A stretch of DNA of 64,000 bases from Toxoplasma gondii ME49 (taxonomy: Eukaryota; Apicomplexa; Conoidasida; Eucoccidiorida; Sarcocystidae): positions 2,128,583 through 2,192,582 of the forward strand of contig NC_031469.1 of assembly GCF_000006565.2 (NCBI RefSeq), in the 5' to 3' direction. This document shows, in pieces, positions 9,901-21,100 of this stretch; position 1 is the first letter of the stretch; each line of letters begins with the position of its first letter. A program made the position numbers and the translations under genes. The notes under the pieces were generated by a model. The model saw only the letters and a program-made list of their open reading frames with translations, made no database searches and was not told where the DNA came from.

Positions 9901-12900
9901 CCGTGGTGAGCATCTGCTGAACCGCCTTCTGCCTCATGACCCCCTTCACCAGGCGCACGCTCGTGCTCGCCTTCCTTCTGCTCGTCTCCACCGTGGTGAG
10001 CATCTGCTGAACCGCCTTCTGCCTCATGACCCCCTTCACCAGGCGCACGCTCGTGCTCGCCTTCCTTCTGCTCGTCTCCACCGTGGTGAGCATCTGCTGA
10101 ACCGCCTTCGGCCTCTGTGGTGGGCTGGTGATTCGCGGAAGTAGCGTTCGTGTGTCCTATGTTTGCGTTGGTCCCTGTGTGTTGGAGGTGGATTGGTTCC
10201 TCTTCGATCTCGGGTTCCTTATTCTTGCTTACGTCTTCGACCGCTGCAGGTCTGGGTTTTGTCTCCTCACGTTGAGCAGACGCCGGTGTACCTGTGTTCT
10301 GTGCGCGCCCCTCGAGGGTGGTTGCTGACCGAGCTAAGCTCGCTTCTGCGTGGTCATGGCGAGCTACGGGCGAAGCATATCCGGCACCATTCCTGTAGTC
10401 TTGTCGACCCTCACTATCACCCGCGCTGGCCTGCTTATGTTGAGTAACCGCCGATTCACCTCCATTTGCCTGTGCACCGCCGTCTGGCCCGGTAACTGAT
10501 TTTGCTTCATTGCCTTCCGCCTCGGCATTTTGACGGTCAGCAGAAGCATTGTCGACATGGTCCTGGTCGCGTGCTGTACCCTCTCCAGGCTGTGGTTCAC
10601 TCCCGGTCTCATGTGTCTCCTGTGCATTGTTTTCGGGGCTGCCCTCTGATTTTGCTTCATTGCCTTCCGCCTCGGCATTTTGACGGTCAGCAGAAGCATT
10701 GTCGACATGTTCCTGGTCGCGTGCTGTACCCTCTCCAGGCTGTGGTTCACTCCCGGTCTCATGTGTCTCCTGTGCATTGTTTTCGGGGCTGCCCTCTGAT
10801 TTTGCTTCATTGCCTTCCGCCTCGGCATTTTGACGGTCAGCAGAAGCATTGTCGACATGTTCCTGGTCGCGTGCTGTACCCTCTCCAGGCTGTGGTTCAC
10901 TCCCGGTCTCATGTGTCTCCTGTGCATTGTTTTCGGGGCTGCCCTCTGATTTTGCTTCATTGCCTTCCGCCTCGGCATTTTGACGGTCAGCAGAAGCATT
11001 GTCGACATGGTCCTGGTCGCGTGCTGTACCCTCTCCAGGCTGTGGTTCACTCCCGGTCTCATGTGTCTCCTGTGCATTGTTTTCGGGGCTGCCCTCTGAT
11101 TTTGCTTCATTGCCTTCCGCCTCGGCATTTTGACGGTCAGCAGAAGCATTGTCGACATGTTCCTGGTCGCGTGCTGTACCCTCTCCAGGCTGTGGTTCAC
11201 TCCCGGTCTCATGTGTCTCCTGTGCATTGTTTTCGGGGCTGCCCTCTGATTTTGCTTCATTGCCTTCCGCCTCGGCATTTTGACGGTCAGCAGAAGCATT
11301 GTCGACATGTTCCTGGTCGCGTGCTGTACCCTCTCCAGGTTGTGGTTCGCTCCCGGTCGCCTGTGCGCTCCATTCGGGGGTGGTCACTGACCGGGCTGGA
11401 CTCGCTTCTGTCTGGTCATGATGAGATACAGGCGCAGCATATCCAGCACCACCCGTGTATTCTTGTTGACCCTCACCAGCAGGTGCTTCGCCCGACCAGG
11501 CATGTTCACGGTACACAGGCGACGAGTCGCTTCCTGTCGCTCGTGCATTGTCATCGGGTCTGGAAGCTGGCGATGCTTGACTACCTTCTGTGTAGTCATG
11601 GCGAGCTACGGGCGAGGCAGCACTGGCATCATTGTTGCCTCCTTGGCGGGCGTCAGTGTATGGTTGTACTATTGTCTCCGCTTCTTCACGGTAGGGAGAA
11701 GCGCCGCCGCCGGTGGCCTCCGCAGTGTTCTCTTCGGGGCTGTTAGCTGACCTTGCTTCTGCCATGCCCATCTCTTCACGCGGGTCCGATGGAACAACCG
11801 TCTCAGCGCCACTCTCCTCCCCATGGTGACCCTCTGCCGACGGTGTCTCACCCGTTCCCGTGTCCTCGGAATGACCCACCGCAGCGTCATTTTCTGCCTC
11901 CCGTGTTTCTCCAGCTTCACCGCGATTATCACCGGATCTAGATTCGTTCACTGCGTTGTCGCCAGGATGAGAGGGTACTGAGTCTCCCCCAGCCTGGCGC
12001 TCTTGATCACCTGAGTCTCCCGGTGCCTCGTCGCCCTCGTTCCCCGGTTCGTTGTGAGAAGCGGCTGCCTCCGCTTTGCTCTCCGACTCCTTTTCAGAGT
12101 CACGAGGTTCCGGGAGTGCTTCCCCTTCCCGGTGTTTCTCGTGTGCTTTCGACTCAGTGTCCTCGGACCCCCCTTCCTTCTTCTTCTTCCTACGTCTGCT
12201 GTGAGATGGATTGACTGTGGCACGGTACGCTCTAATTTTAGGTAAATATCCAGTAGTAATGTGCACTAGGTGGCTACGTGGTTGAGCAGCACTCTTAAAT
12301 TTCTCACTTACTCCGGCTTTTGCACTCGACGAGTTCTTCGACGTGTCCGCCTCGGACTTGTCTGCCGCCTCTGACTTTTCTTCCTTCTCTGACTTGTCTC
12401 CCTGCTGTGACGTGTCTCCCTTTCCTGACTGGTCTTCCTTCTCTGACGTGTCTCCATTTTCTGATTTGTCTCCCCGCTCTGACGTGTCTCCATTTTCTGA
12501 CTTTTCCTCCTTCTCTGTCGTGTCTTCCTTCTCTGATTTGTCTCCCCGCTCTGACGTGTCTCCCTTTTCTGACTTTTCCTCCTTCTCTGAAGCATCGCCA
12601 CCCTCGGATTTCGACTTGCTTCCTGTCTCTTCGTTACTGCCGACCATGTCGTCGTCTTCCTGGGAAGAGCCTTCGGCTTCTTCCTTTTCTGTCTGGTCTG
12701 TGTTCTGCACGAACGCGAAAGTGTGTGCGTCTCGAGCGCGTATGTCGTGTGAACTGGACACATCGTCGGCGTCGTCGTCTTGCTTGCCATCGTCATCTTC
12801 AAATTCCCTCGCATCCTGCAGGAAGACTGATCTCCCGACGGATTCTTCGTCGGGGATCAGAGCCTCTGCTTCGTTGACATCTATCTCGCCAGTTTCTCCG

Positions 12901-14300
12901 TCGTCAGCGGCAACGTCACCGTGATCGGCCTGCTTCAGCTGCTCGTCGACGCCGAGAAGGGCACTGGACCCCTGTCTCCGCTCTTTCTCAACGTTCTCCT
13001 TCCCGTCCTTCTGGTCCTCTGCTATGCGTTGATCTCGTTGCACGAACGCAGTGTGAACTTTGGCCACCAGCTGTCTTGCGAATTGCTTCGGATTCAAGAT
13101 TCTTGCAGGAGCAAGAACGTCGTTGACACCTGCCGAGGGAGACATCTCAGGTGTATCCGAGTGTCCAGATAAGTCTATCAAACTCTCGTCAACAGCGGGA
13201 GGCGCTCTGGGCTTACGCGCACGTCCTTCCAAACCTTCATCTTCAAAAGAATTGTCAACTATGCCTTGCTTCTCCGCTGAACTCGTGGATAGCTTTTCTT
13301 TTCGTAGTGAGGAAAACGACGGAAATGCGGAACGGGAAGCTTTCGATCCCCGCAACAGAGACGAGGGAGACAAGGGAGTCGAAGACGGTGCGACAGAGTG
13401 GACACTGGACAACCGAGCAGCTGCAGAACGCGAAGGACCCGTAGAACTCGAGTGCAGTGAAGTGGACGCACTGTTCGCTAAAAACGTCCGGGAAATGTTC
13501 AGACCATGGCTGCCTGCGCCTCGCAAACAGGCAGAAACACAGGAAAACCAAATTGGAGTGCACGTATCCAAAGACAGAACCTCTGTATCTTCCGCGACTG
13601 CGCAGACGCCACTTGCACGCAGGGAAGACGTAACCTGTGCTCCCTGAAACAGCTGGCTGGTCGGGAAAAAGATTGTGTTGGACCCTGGCTCATAATCGAT
13701 TTGGCAGGATAATGGGAGAAAAGCTTATAATGGATTCGGTCTCAGCGACAACCACTCCCAGTGCGATGAAAAATGCCGGGGGTCGATTTCCTCACCACCG
13801 CGATCGGTTTCTATGGGAGGCTGTTGAGCAAAGAAGCACCAAAATTATCAGTGTTCAAGTCAATGGGCATCACAAGACCTACTAATGTTGCGAAACGGAT
13901 AATTTCTGTAACGGAAATTGGTCACAGAGAAATCCGCCTGGCGCAGCGCCTGTTGCGTGCCGGTCAAAATGACGTGACAAAGTCAGGAATGGCAATACGA
14001 AGGGACACACAAAAAAGCCGAGGAGTGGAGACTTGCACGCACCGTTTGACACATCAACGCGTGGTAGGGTTGCCACTTACCTTCACCAAAATGCCCAACA
14101 CCGGGTTTGATTTGAGGGGGGGCACTGCGTGAACGATCTTGACCGGCGGGGAGAAGCACTCCATCAGCGATGCGAGAGCCGGCGAGACCAGATGAGACGG
14201 CAGAAGAGAGGAAAAACAAGAGAACAAAGGAAGGCTTGAAGAGAGCGAGGAGGGGCAGGGCGAGAGAGCGTGCGCCGGACGTGGTGGCTCGGCCCCCCAT
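6905..14300 (-). CDS. Large secreted-type tandem-repeat protein (about 2,048 aa)
   Basis: Three exons join in phase: 14300-14081 (donor GTAAGT), 13513-7998 (donor CAT/GTGAGA) and 7315-6905. Exon 1 starts with a basic N-terminus followed by a hydrophobic run (SFVLLFFLSSAVSSGLAG) typical of a cleavable signal peptide. The acceptor at 13514 follows a long pyrimidine tract. The mature protein is acidic, hydrophilic and probably disordered. After about 250 unique residues come a Lys/Ser/Glu/Asp repeat, a basic patch (SRRRKKKK), six copies of a 50-residue repeat and 18 copies of a 30-residue repeat (core SADAHHGGDEQKEGEH). Exon 3 encodes a Leu/Lys/Arg helical segment (KLTRHLQIQNSLKLREMF) that is not repetitive. 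No enzyme motif or membrane anchor is visible. In these parasites such proteins are often dense-granule or cyst-wall products, which is only inference here. The large uninterrupted frame can also be read from 13571, but that start lacks ATG and a signal peptide. The 3' end could have another splice near the GGGGTAGGC at about 7028. Confidence 0.8.
8544..10113 (-). repeat. 90-bp tandem array, 18 units, inside the repeat gene
   Basis: The unit is exactly 90 bp (30 codons) and recurs without length change; for example gcctcatgac recurs every 90 bp from 8581 to 10021. Copies are almost identical. The main variable site is a synonymous GCA/GCC alanine codon. Only three units carry amino-acid changes: Glu to Ala near 9601, Gly to Ser near 9745 and Gly to Ser near 9770. 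Because 90 is a multiple of three and the unit lacks stops in several frames, long false frames appear on both strands. Confidence 0.97.
10495..11345 (-). repeat. 150-bp tandem array, 6 units, inside the repeat gene
   Basis: The unit is 150 bp (50 codons); tttgcttcat recurs at 10501, 10651, 10801, 10951, 11101 and 11251. A base that switches Glu and Asp in the motif RDQ(E/D)HVDN reads D,E,E,D,E,E from left to right. That indicates a duplicated block of three units (450 bp). The leftmost unit diverges at its end into unique sequence. Confidence 0.95.
12330..12600 (-). repeat. Short Lys/Ser/Glu/Gly/Asp repeat in the repeat gene
   Basis: This stretch encodes irregular 8-9 residue units around GDTSERGDKSEKE and KEEKSE. 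The DNA repeats gacgtgtctcc and similar words. Units are degenerate and differ in length, so this array looks older than the two downstream ones. Confidence 0.85.
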
Positions 14301-17300
14301 TTTCTTCCTCTTTCTATCGACAAGTGCGCAAGAGCCTCACACCCAGGTTCTGGCTCGATGCCATCGCCGAAAAAGAAGACGGGATAAACTTGATAGGACG
14401 GACAAACCTCTAGAGACAGTAGCGGAACCGATGCGGTCTGCAAGTGGCGACCCAAAGTCGACACAAAATAGAGGAGGAAAAGCGACGATCCTGATAACCG
14501 AAGAAGTGAAGTTGGGGACAGGACCTAACAAAGGCAAGGGAGAGGGCACCCGCCGCTCCTTGAGTCTCTCGGCGTGGGAAGGTCGAGAAACAAGACAAAA
14601 ACGATCGGAGGAAAGCGTGCGGCACCTGTGGTAAGACGCAGAAGGGACTCTGACACGGCAGACCAAACAAGTTTGGAAGCACTGGGCCTTCCGTATGCAA
14701 AGACGCGCTTCCTCTGCTATGCATAAGAAAGTACTCACACAACAGTACCACGGGCGTACGCCTAGCTTTCTAGACGCTCGACTTGGCTGGCAGAACCGCC
14801 TGGCACGTGCTTTTCGCGTGGCTAATCAGCTTTCGTTCGGAGAGAAAGAGATCATTCTAAATAAACAGTTTTTCATAAAAAAGGAAAAGACGAATGCGCG
14901 TTTGTTTCCTCTGGCAGGAAGAAAGAACACGCCGTTCGGCCGCCACAGGCTGTCACAGCTCGCCGTGTCTTGCGACCGCGAGGGCCACAGCAAAGGCCGC
15001 GAGTTAACGGAAAAACGTTTTGGTTTTCCCCGATCTTTTCCAGCGCTTTAAGGGGATGCGAAGGTCTAGTTAGAACACGTCTTTTCCTAACTCTCCCGCG
15101 AGACTCATAAACCGTCAAACGCTACGCCAACCTAGTCAGGAGGCAAGTGTTTGCTCAGGGAAAGCTGAGGAAAGACATAGCGACGGACTGAAGACTGCGG
15201 GAGAAACGTGCGTTCTTCATCCCACCAGAGAAAAAGTTTCTGAGCCAAGAGTAGCCGCACAGTGTCAGCCGGAAGACAAAACACCATCCCTTTCTGTTGA
15301 GCGTTCTCTTTTCAAGATCTTAGAGCCGGCCTCCGCTCGTTTCGACCACAGTCTTGGTTGAGTAGCGAAGCGCCGCAAACAGCGGCAACCGGCCTGGCGA
15401 GCTGTCGAGAAACGTGGGCGGGGCAAGCAGCAGACCAAAAAAAGAAGCGCTTCGAGCGAAAGAGAGTGGAAAAAGGAAGATCGATTGTGAGAAGAAAGCG
15501 GTTGTTTTTCAGAACCCTAAAAAGATACGGAATCAGCGCCGTCGTCGAGTCGAAAACGAAGAAGCCGCGTGGCAACTCCCCTAGCAGCTATACGCCGCGT
15601 CTTACCGCATCCCGAAAGCTAGTTGTACGTTTCCTTACGCTCCAGCATTCAAGACTTGGCGACGCCAGCATCGCCGAAACTTTTCAGTAATCCAAACCAG
15701 TTTTTCGCTGAAATTCTCAGGGGAGTTTGCGTATTGGATACTGATCGCGAGCCACAAGAGTCACGGGGTCACATTGCTCGAAAGACACCGCGAACCAGAT
15801 CATCTTGCGTGATTGCAGCTCGCCGTCGTGTCCTCACAGGAAGACCGCAATCACCTTCCAACTGTTTTTCCCGTCAATAGACATGATAATATGAACATTT
15901 GAAACGAAGGATTTCTCAAGCGATCTACCAAGGAAGAACAGACACCGTAGGGCGCCTTCATTGAATAACGTTTCTGGTCAGCCCCGTCGCTCCGCGGGCC
16001 CGCGACAGAAAAGGCATTTTTGCCAACTTGCTTAGATGCCATATATCCTGTTTTTTCCCGGGAAGACAAGGAGATGTGTCCACAGAGCTCTATTTCTTGG
16101 CCTACGGCTGGTTCTTGAATTGTCGAATTTTCTCTAGATATGTAGGTGGACCAGAGTTCCTGATTCGCGAGGTTGCCTCCTGTTGTTTTAAGTTGCTGCT
16201 TAGCGACCGAAGTGGACGGAGGGATTTTACGCCAGTCGGTCCGTCAGTGGCCGCAAACCTGCCAGAAATACTGCTTCCGGGTCTCTTCTGATCTCGGACC
16301 AAGCACTGGACTGTCAGCCTTCCTTCTCACTTATGACTGACTAAATACCAGCACCGAATCTACGGGGCTGGCCCTTGCCTTGCCAGCTCAAAACCCTGAA
16401 CAGTGTCAGAGGGATTCGACGACTAAGCGTGGAAAGCTTCCAAGTATATTCCCGGCACCTTAGGTGTCTGTTGAAAAACATTCGCACTGGCAACTTGTGG
16501 GCAACGAGTTCTCCGTTTCCACGATGATTTCCATGACAACGTGACTTTGCATGGTTCCCAAAGTCCGAAGAGACGGCTGATCCAGCGTGGGAATTTAGAA
16601 AACGACAGATTTTCTGATCCAGAACTAAGCAGAGTTTTTTTCTTGAACAGTTTTGCCGAATTCTCTACCAACAGCAAAGTGGCTTCTACGGGGCAGGACC
16701 AAACCCCACTTTTTCGGGGGCAGTCGACACTCCCTCTGACTCTTGAACAAGAGTTAAGCCTTGGTTGTGTTTTTCTCCGCCAAATGTCCCCCCAGAAAAG
16801 ACGGCAGGTCGTTTTGTTATCAGAATACGAAGAACACTGAGCTCATGGATTTCAATCAACCTTTACAAATGGTTCCCCGTGCAGCTTGTGTTCAGTCAGT
16901 CCACAGTACCCGTACTTGCTTCTGCAAAGGATAGCACCGGGCATTTATTGCAGCGTTTCGGGGCGTCGCAGCGAAAGAACCGGGTGCGCTGCAAGCTTCG
17001 TCTTCATTTCTTCCGTCAACTTGGAAAAAGAAAAGAAGTCTGTACAACCGGTCCTCAAAACAACAGAAGTGGTACCGCCGCCTAAGGTCTCGTTCCAGCG
17101 TGCCTGTCATAAAGCGGTGCACTTTCCAATGTAGCGCGACAGACAACTGACTACAGTCCACTATCGATGTTACATTACATGAAATTCACCACGTAATAGG
17201 GTGCATCTCTTCTCAGAAACAGGAAAAGGCTCCTCTCCTAGCCAACGGGACTTAACCGCTCCCGACCTACGCTTGTGAGGCTGTGTAGTGTGTTCCACCG

Positions 17301-18151
17301 AGGGCTAGCGAATTTTCCAGTTCCGAGTGTCACATACGGGGAAGAGAATACCTTGTGTGTGCAAGGACAAGCGACACCGAAAACAAAACTTGAGAAGGTC
17401 TTCGCTTGCACAAACAAGTGCATCCCTCGGCATGCTGTCCGTCGTTTTTCGGGCTGTAGCAACATACTCGTTGTGATCCGAAATGGTAGTGACGGAAACG
17501 CTTATTCGTCCATCTGTTCCAGGAGGGGTATCAGAGATTGGATTTGTAGGACTGAAGGCTTTATCTTTCGGACGAAGTGCGCATTTCTGCGCAGTTATGG
17601 AATGGCGTTCAACAGTTCACTGACGCGAACCTCACTGCGTGCTTGGCTTTGGTTTCCGCATGCAAATGCAGACTGGCACAGAACTCGATCTGGTGAGTCG
17701 GCAAAGGCAACTGTGTTCAGCTGCACGCGAATGAAACAAAACGAGGTTTTTGCAACAGACATCGCTGTCTCCGGTCGGTTCATTTTGACTGTGTAGTCGT
17801 GTGCGCATGCAAATCCTGTTTAGTGCTGTGCGGAAGACCTCGCAGCTGCCATCTCTGTGACACGGCAAGTCCCCAGGCGATAGCGTGGTTGTGAAGCATT
17901 TACTTGGACACTAACCCGATCCTCGCTTTTCAACCGCGGATACCTTTTCTACACACGCACATAACGCATTACTGCGTGCACGCGAGCCCCGTTTCTCCGT
18001 GCTATCTTTTTCTGAGGTGTCTTCTGTCGTGTGTTTTTCTCTCCAGTGTACGCCGCCATTTTTCTTCCCTCTTCGGTTACTCCTCCTGTTTCGCTGTATT
18101 CGGGTTCTTCAGTGTTTCTCCTTTTTCTCTGTTCTCCGGCAGCTCACCAAC
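14301..18151. other. Divergent intergenic region between repeat gene and aminopeptidase
   Basis: This 3.85-kb region separates two genes transcribed away from each other, so it should hold both promoters and 5' UTRs. Nothing in it forms an exon chain that I can follow. About 17940-18140 is strongly pyrimidine-rich just before the aminopeptidase ATG, consistent with a 5' UTR or an unseen 5' intron. Frames at 14170-14634 (+), 17275-17796 (+) and 14337-14751 (-) have no domain and no good splice context. Confidence 0.5.
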
Positions 18152-21100
18152 ATGCTAGGCACGAGCAGTGCAGTCGCCGCTGCACTCCTAGAGGGCGGCA
18201 GAAGGTACGGGGCGAACTTCCTCTCTTTTGTGAATGAGACAGGTTCGCCCTACCACTCAGTTCTCGCAGTTCAACAGAGGCTGATCGCCTGCGGCTTTTC
18301 CCAGCTGGACGAAAGGTGAGAGAAGTCGGCTGAGCAGAACAGACGCAAGACAAGAGCCACGAAAGACAGAGGCGAAGGCATCAGAAACAGAGCGAAAAGA
18401 ACTCAGCAATCATGCTGAATTACTCTCTCGTCGCACTTGCTTGCTGACACGGTTCTGCTCCAAGAAACCCATGGGTGAAAACGAACGGCGAAAGGAAGAA
18501 CGAGATGCAGAGAGAAGTCCGATGCTGTTGTGAATGCGCATTCGTGACGGCGTTGTTTGGCTGCTTGTCGCGGCCACTCATGCAGGCTTGCCTTCTGTGT
18601 TCTTCTCTCTGCATCAGAGATAAATGGGATCTTCGCCTGGGCGGAAAGTACTTTGTAACTCGCAATCATTCTTGCATCGCTGCTTTCGTTATTGGTAAGC
18701 AACAAATCACCTAGAACACGGCAAAATCCAAGAACAATTTAGATGGATAGCTGCGGTGATAAGGAACGTAGGAAAATGCTGCACACCTAGACTGGTAAGA
18801 TACATAATCGTCTCACAGACCCGCACCACACTGTTCTGCAAGGCCTCTGTGACTTTTGAGTAAGTCGAAAGGGTCATTCTGTAATGTCTTCTTGGAACTC
18901 CTTGCAGTGGTTCCTTTGTTCGCCTTCTCCTCTGTGTGAAGGACAAGTGTATTAAGTGCAGTGGCAACACACGTAGTTTTGGAAAACCAACGTTTGTAGG
19001 CAGTCCGCACAAATCTCGAGGTTCTGACTTTGCTAGTCTCCTTCCCAATGTTACTCCGTTAGGAAAGCTGCTGAGATTTGCCTATCCGTATTTACGACAA
19101 CGGATTAGGCAGAGCCCTGCCCACCAAAAAGCTCTCCACCTCTCGTGCGTGGCCGCGTTGACGGAGGGACTTCTCGAAGCTCTCGTTTGAGGACCGCCCC
19201 TGTAAACCCATATAATATATATATATATATATATATAAAAGTATGCGTATACACGTATGCATGCATTTAGGCGACAGTGTGTTGGTTCCGGGTTTTTCCA
19301 GATACACGCTTGCTTTGTGCGTAGCTCCTCGTGGTGCAAGAAGCGTTTCATAGAGTAGCGCAAGTCATCAAGTGGCAGAGGCTCCGCGTGCGCCTCTGTA
19401 AACACATGTAGGTTTTCCAGATATCCGCAGGATACCAGTACACTTAATGCACTGACCTGCGTCCACTCTCTTTACAAAGCTGTGCGGAATGACGTTTCAG
19501 GCCTTGGCGAGAATCCTCCGGGAAAAACTATGTCAGACCGAGGGCAGGTTCTGCGTTTCATGATTTCGGTTTTAATTATTTTGACTTATAAATTGAAACA
19601 TTCACTATCCGAGGTAGACACGTTTTGCCTTCGATATAAACATCTTTAATTTACATGATTCCTTCACACTTTTTTCTCTGCACGAGTGAAACTCTCATTT
19701 TGGTTTGCTTGTTCCGTTCTTCTAGGTGAAAAGTTCAAAGCTACCAGCGGCGGCTTCACGGTCGTCGCAGCTCACACAGATTCTCCCTGTCTCCGTCTTC
19801 GGCCTAACAGCAATGTCAAGAAGGAAGGTGTTCAACAGGTAGAAGACAGGGAGCTTCTCGAGCTGCACATGTGCCTCTGTCAAGGGTTTCTATCCTCTCG
19901 CGAAATATACACGTCGTGAATTTTTGTTGTCGTGGAGGTCCCTTGGGTTCTTTCTCTTCTCTAACGGATGTACGAGTGTAGATACTTGGCGTGCGGCGAT
20001 GAAAACCGACTCGTGGCTTCTCGCCCGGTCTAGGGACGTGTCTGCGCGTGCTTCAGTGCTTCCTCGAAGTAGTATACGCGGCGATTCTAGGTTTTGCCAG
20101 TAACCTCTGAACTTCATCCAGTGACCGACATCTCACCCGACTTTTTCGTTCTGAAAACGGACACCGTTTCCTCTCTCCAGTCTTGTATACGTGAACCTAT
20201 CTTCACACCACATTCCTGTAAATACATATATATACATATGGAAAAGCACGATGCTGTCTGTACCGACAAACAGAACAGCTCGGTTCCTCTTCGTGCAGTG
20301 TCGCTTGTGTCTGTATCCTAGATCACCAAAGGATGCCATCAATACTAACACGCCTCTGGTTGGGGTGGAGTTACTTCTACCACCGCACGATTTGTCTGAA
20401 CACACCACTCAGGTGGTGGTATGAAGTGGTGTTACGAACGGATGGATTGTAACTGAGTTATCTGGGTGTGAGAGTCTCATCAAACCAAAGGTCTCTGGTA
20501 GAGGACATCCGACTTGTTCTCCTCGTCAGGGATTCGTCCTTGCTTCTTTCCGTAGATTCCATAGATTTCTTGGACTTTCCCCTTCGTTGTCGTCCTTCTA
20601 GGTCGGGGTCGAGTGCTATGGAGGCGGGCTGTGGCACACGTGGTTTGATCGAGGCCTGGGCGTCGCTGGGAAGGTCGTGGTGAAGGCGCAAGACGGTAGG
20701 GAAGAGTGAGAAGGAGATGGCAGTGAGGGGTGCAAAGAGAAATGGAGTGTCATCGCGCGAGACTCTCCCCTTCGGCCTGGCTTTGAAATGCCATTCTCGC
20801 TACGAGAAACTGACAACCAGCTTCTCGGTCGGTCTAGAAGCGGATACACGGCAAAGATGTTGATTTTTTGTTCTGATTCCCTGTGACAAATACAGCCAAC
20901 GAAAGATGGAAGGAACAGCCATGCGTCGTGGAGTGTTAGAAGGCTTTCTGTTGCTTCCTCGCGTAACTCAGAATCGCGGTTCACCGGTGCTGTGTCTGTC
21001 CTGGGAATCGCAAGTGGACTCACTTTTATCAGTCGTAGAGTTCGATGGACATAGGTACTTCGCACAACCTAACACTGGGAAGGAGTTACAAAAGTGAATA

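Noticed and set aside
8544..10113. Possible CRISPR array
   Set aside because: The repeats are contiguous coding units with no unique spacers, in a eukaryotic gene.
10364..11746. Antisense and alternative frames of 314 and 414 codons over the 150-bp array
   Set aside because: Shadows of the same kind, with no independent start context or conserved flanks.
13571..13693. Start of the repeat protein at 13571 or at upstream ATG 14165
   Set aside because: 13571 is not an ATG. The ATG at 14165 also joins in phase through 13639 but gives no signal peptide. The 14300 model uses a better acceptor tract and a clear leader.
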